A stretch of 64,000 nt of DNA from Dehalococcoidia bacterium UBA1328 (GTDB taxonomy: Bacteria; Chloroflexota; Dehalococcoidia; Lucifugimonadales; Lucifugimonadaceae), in assembly GCA_002306815.1 (NCBI GenBank), contig DBTA01000037.1, positions 66,351-130,350 of the forward strand. Direction: 5' to 3'. The notes beneath the pieces are model-generated. The model was given only the letters and a program-made list of their open reading frames with translations, was not told the DNA's origin and made no database searches. This document shows positions 63,097 to 64,000 of this stretch, one piece after another (position 1 is the first letter of the stretch; each line of letters opens with the position of its first letter). Made by a program: the position numbers and the translations under genes.

Positions 63097-64000
63097 TTAG
63101 ATTCCGCGTACCGTTCCTCCCGCTGATGTGACCTTCTCCAGTGGTGGGTGGGCCGCTATTTCTTCCTCGTTTAGTTCCAATCCCAGTCCGGGTGCGTCGG
63201 AAAGTTCGACGTGTCCGTCCTTTTGCCGGGTGAACCCATTCAGAACCGAGAAGTAGTGCTCGGTGTAGAACTCGGCGTGGTACTCCTGGATTTCGAAGTT
63301 TATGATCGAGGCGTCGAGGTGCATTTCCGCCATCGCTCCAACTGGCGAACAAACGTTGTGAGGAGCCATAGTGATGTGTTTTGCTTCGGCAATAACAGCA
63401 ATTTTCTTCAGCTCGGTAATACCGCCGGCGTTTGCAATATCCGGTTGCAGTACGTCGACAGCGTGTCTATCGACGATCTCAGCGAACGGGAATTTTGTAT
63501 AGAGTCGTTCACCAGTAGCGATCGGAATGTTTACCTTTTTCCGCACTTCGAGAAGTTCCGAAACTCGTTCTTGAGACACCGGCTCTTCATAGAAAAGTGG
63601 ACGGTACTGTTCGAGACGCTTACCTATTTGAACCGCGTTCATTACATCGAACTTGGCGTGGGCTTCGACGAGGATATCGACGTATGGCCCTACTGCTTCC
63701 CGAACTGTAGCGACTCTTTGTTCGGCGAGCTGGGCTTCTTTGAGAGAAAGCTTGTAGTAGTTGTGCTGCCCGAACGGGTCGAACTTGAGTGCGGTGTAGC
63801 CCATGTCTACTACTGCTTTTGCCTCTTCGGCGTTTTGTCCCGGCGTTCCCGGATTTGTGTACCAGCCGTTGGCGTAAACCCGAATGCTTCTTCGATGCGC
63901 ACCCCCAAGAAGTCGCCACACAGGCTGTTCGAGAATCTTTCCTTTTAGATCCCACATGGCAATGTCGAGACCCGAGAGAGCAGTAGAAGCGATACGGCCA
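63097..64000 (-). CDS. Enolase-superfamily (mandelate racemase/MLE type) dehydratase, 5' end outside window
   Basis: At least 301 residues, open to the right edge. The part in the window contains ALSGLDIAMWDLKGK (capping/barrel boundary), VEAHAKFD (catalytic Lys, HxK form), FYEEPVSQE (Glu), ATGERLYTKF (Glu), DVLQPDIANAGGITELKKIA (Asp, Asn) and MAPHNVCSPVG (His region). These ligands fit sugar-acid dehydratases such as galactonate or mannonate types more than true muconate cycloisomerases. Next to the HpaI aldolase, it probably makes the 2-keto-3-deoxy acid that the aldolase then splits. The left-edge gene of the window is a further member. Confidence 0.92.
   Translation of the reverse strand, partial: GRIASTALSGLDIAMWDLKGKILEQPVWRLLGGAHRRSIRVYANGWYTNPGTPGQNAEEAKAVVDMGYTALKFDPFGQHNYYKLSLKEAQLAEQRVATVREAVGPYVDILVEAHAKFDVMNAVQIGKRLEQYRPLFYEEPVSQERVSELLEVRKKVNIPIATGERLYTKFPFAEIVDRHAVDVLQPDIANAGGITELKKIAVIAEAKHITMAPHNVCSPVGAMAEMHLDASIINFEIQEYHAEFYTEHYFSVLNGFTRQKDGHVELSDAPGLGLELNEEEIAAHPPLEKVTSAGGTVRGI

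Overview
The window is chromosomal DNA (roughly 50% GC by eye) from a free-living, probably aerobic heterotroph. The mix of single-copy housekeeping genes with enolase-superfamily proteins, hydroxypyruvate isomerase, mannonate dehydratase, HpaI-type aldolase, phytanoyl-CoA dioxygenase and several alpha/beta hydrolases resembles marine Chloroflexota of the SAR202 type. That placement is an inference from gene content and protein style, not a tested phylogeny. No phage, insertion sequence, CRISPR array or rRNA was seen. One tRNA-Ser(UGA) is present.

Layout. 1-4.6 kb: the end of an enolase-superfamily gene, an NAD-epimerase, then a minus-strand block with a B-box membrane protein, plsY, a PHP phosphoesterase and ymdB. 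4.9-7.3 kb: rny (RNase Y) and rplY (L25). 7.6-10.2 kb: Rrf2 regulator, MoeB/ThiF enzyme and cysM, apparently a cysteine-synthesis unit. 10.3-16.1 kb: amidase, SDR, two tandem hyi genes, an internally deleted ppc, pgpA. 16.1-19.9 kb: two alpha/beta hydrolases and sucCD. 20.1-22.8 kb: a dead cheX-like gene, a mannonate dehydratase, a phytanoyl-CoA dioxygenase and a small conserved-looking protein. 22.9-27.9 kb: tRNA-Ser, a small membrane protein, mutM and polA. 28.2-30.6 kb: a truncated PadR regulator, arsM and a phosphotransferase. 30.9-32.6 kb: a coiled-coil protein, coaD, rsmD. 33-35.8 kb: lysS and serS. 35.9-42.6 kb: an interrupted lipoprotein metalloprotease, pth, ligA, a DUF1015 gene. 42.6-49.5 kb: two thioredoxin-fold lipoproteins, an aminotransferase, tyrS, ribF, aroG, a small aromatic-rich ORF and aroH. 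49.6-54.1 kb: trpA, CPBP protease, MBL hydrolase, ftsH. 54.5-55.8 kb: infC-rpmI-rplT. 55.8-64 kb: hydrolase, ctaB, ctaA, sortase, zinc-ribbon protein, tsaD, PH-like membrane protein, HpaI aldolase and the start-truncated copy of another enolase-superfamily gene.

The most interesting items: (1) a thioredoxin-fold lipoprotein whose reading frame is broken only by UGA exactly where the redox Cys of a CxxC motif belongs, with a hairpin at bacterial-SECIS distance, so it is probably a selenoprotein; next to it lies a paralogue in which both redox positions are Asp. (2) A 52-codon ORF with 12 Phe/Tyr codons between aroH (chorismate mutase) and aroG (DAHP synthase), a candidate aromatic-sensing leader. 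(3) infC apparently starting at AUA behind a good ribosome binding site, the classic setting for IF3 autoregulation. (4) ppc reduced to its N-terminal third plus its last ~20 residues. (5) Several genes broken only by in-frame nonsense codons, one of them replacing the catalytic Glu of an HExxH protease. These suggest either recent gene decay in this lineage or base errors in the assembly, and read-level checking would decide.
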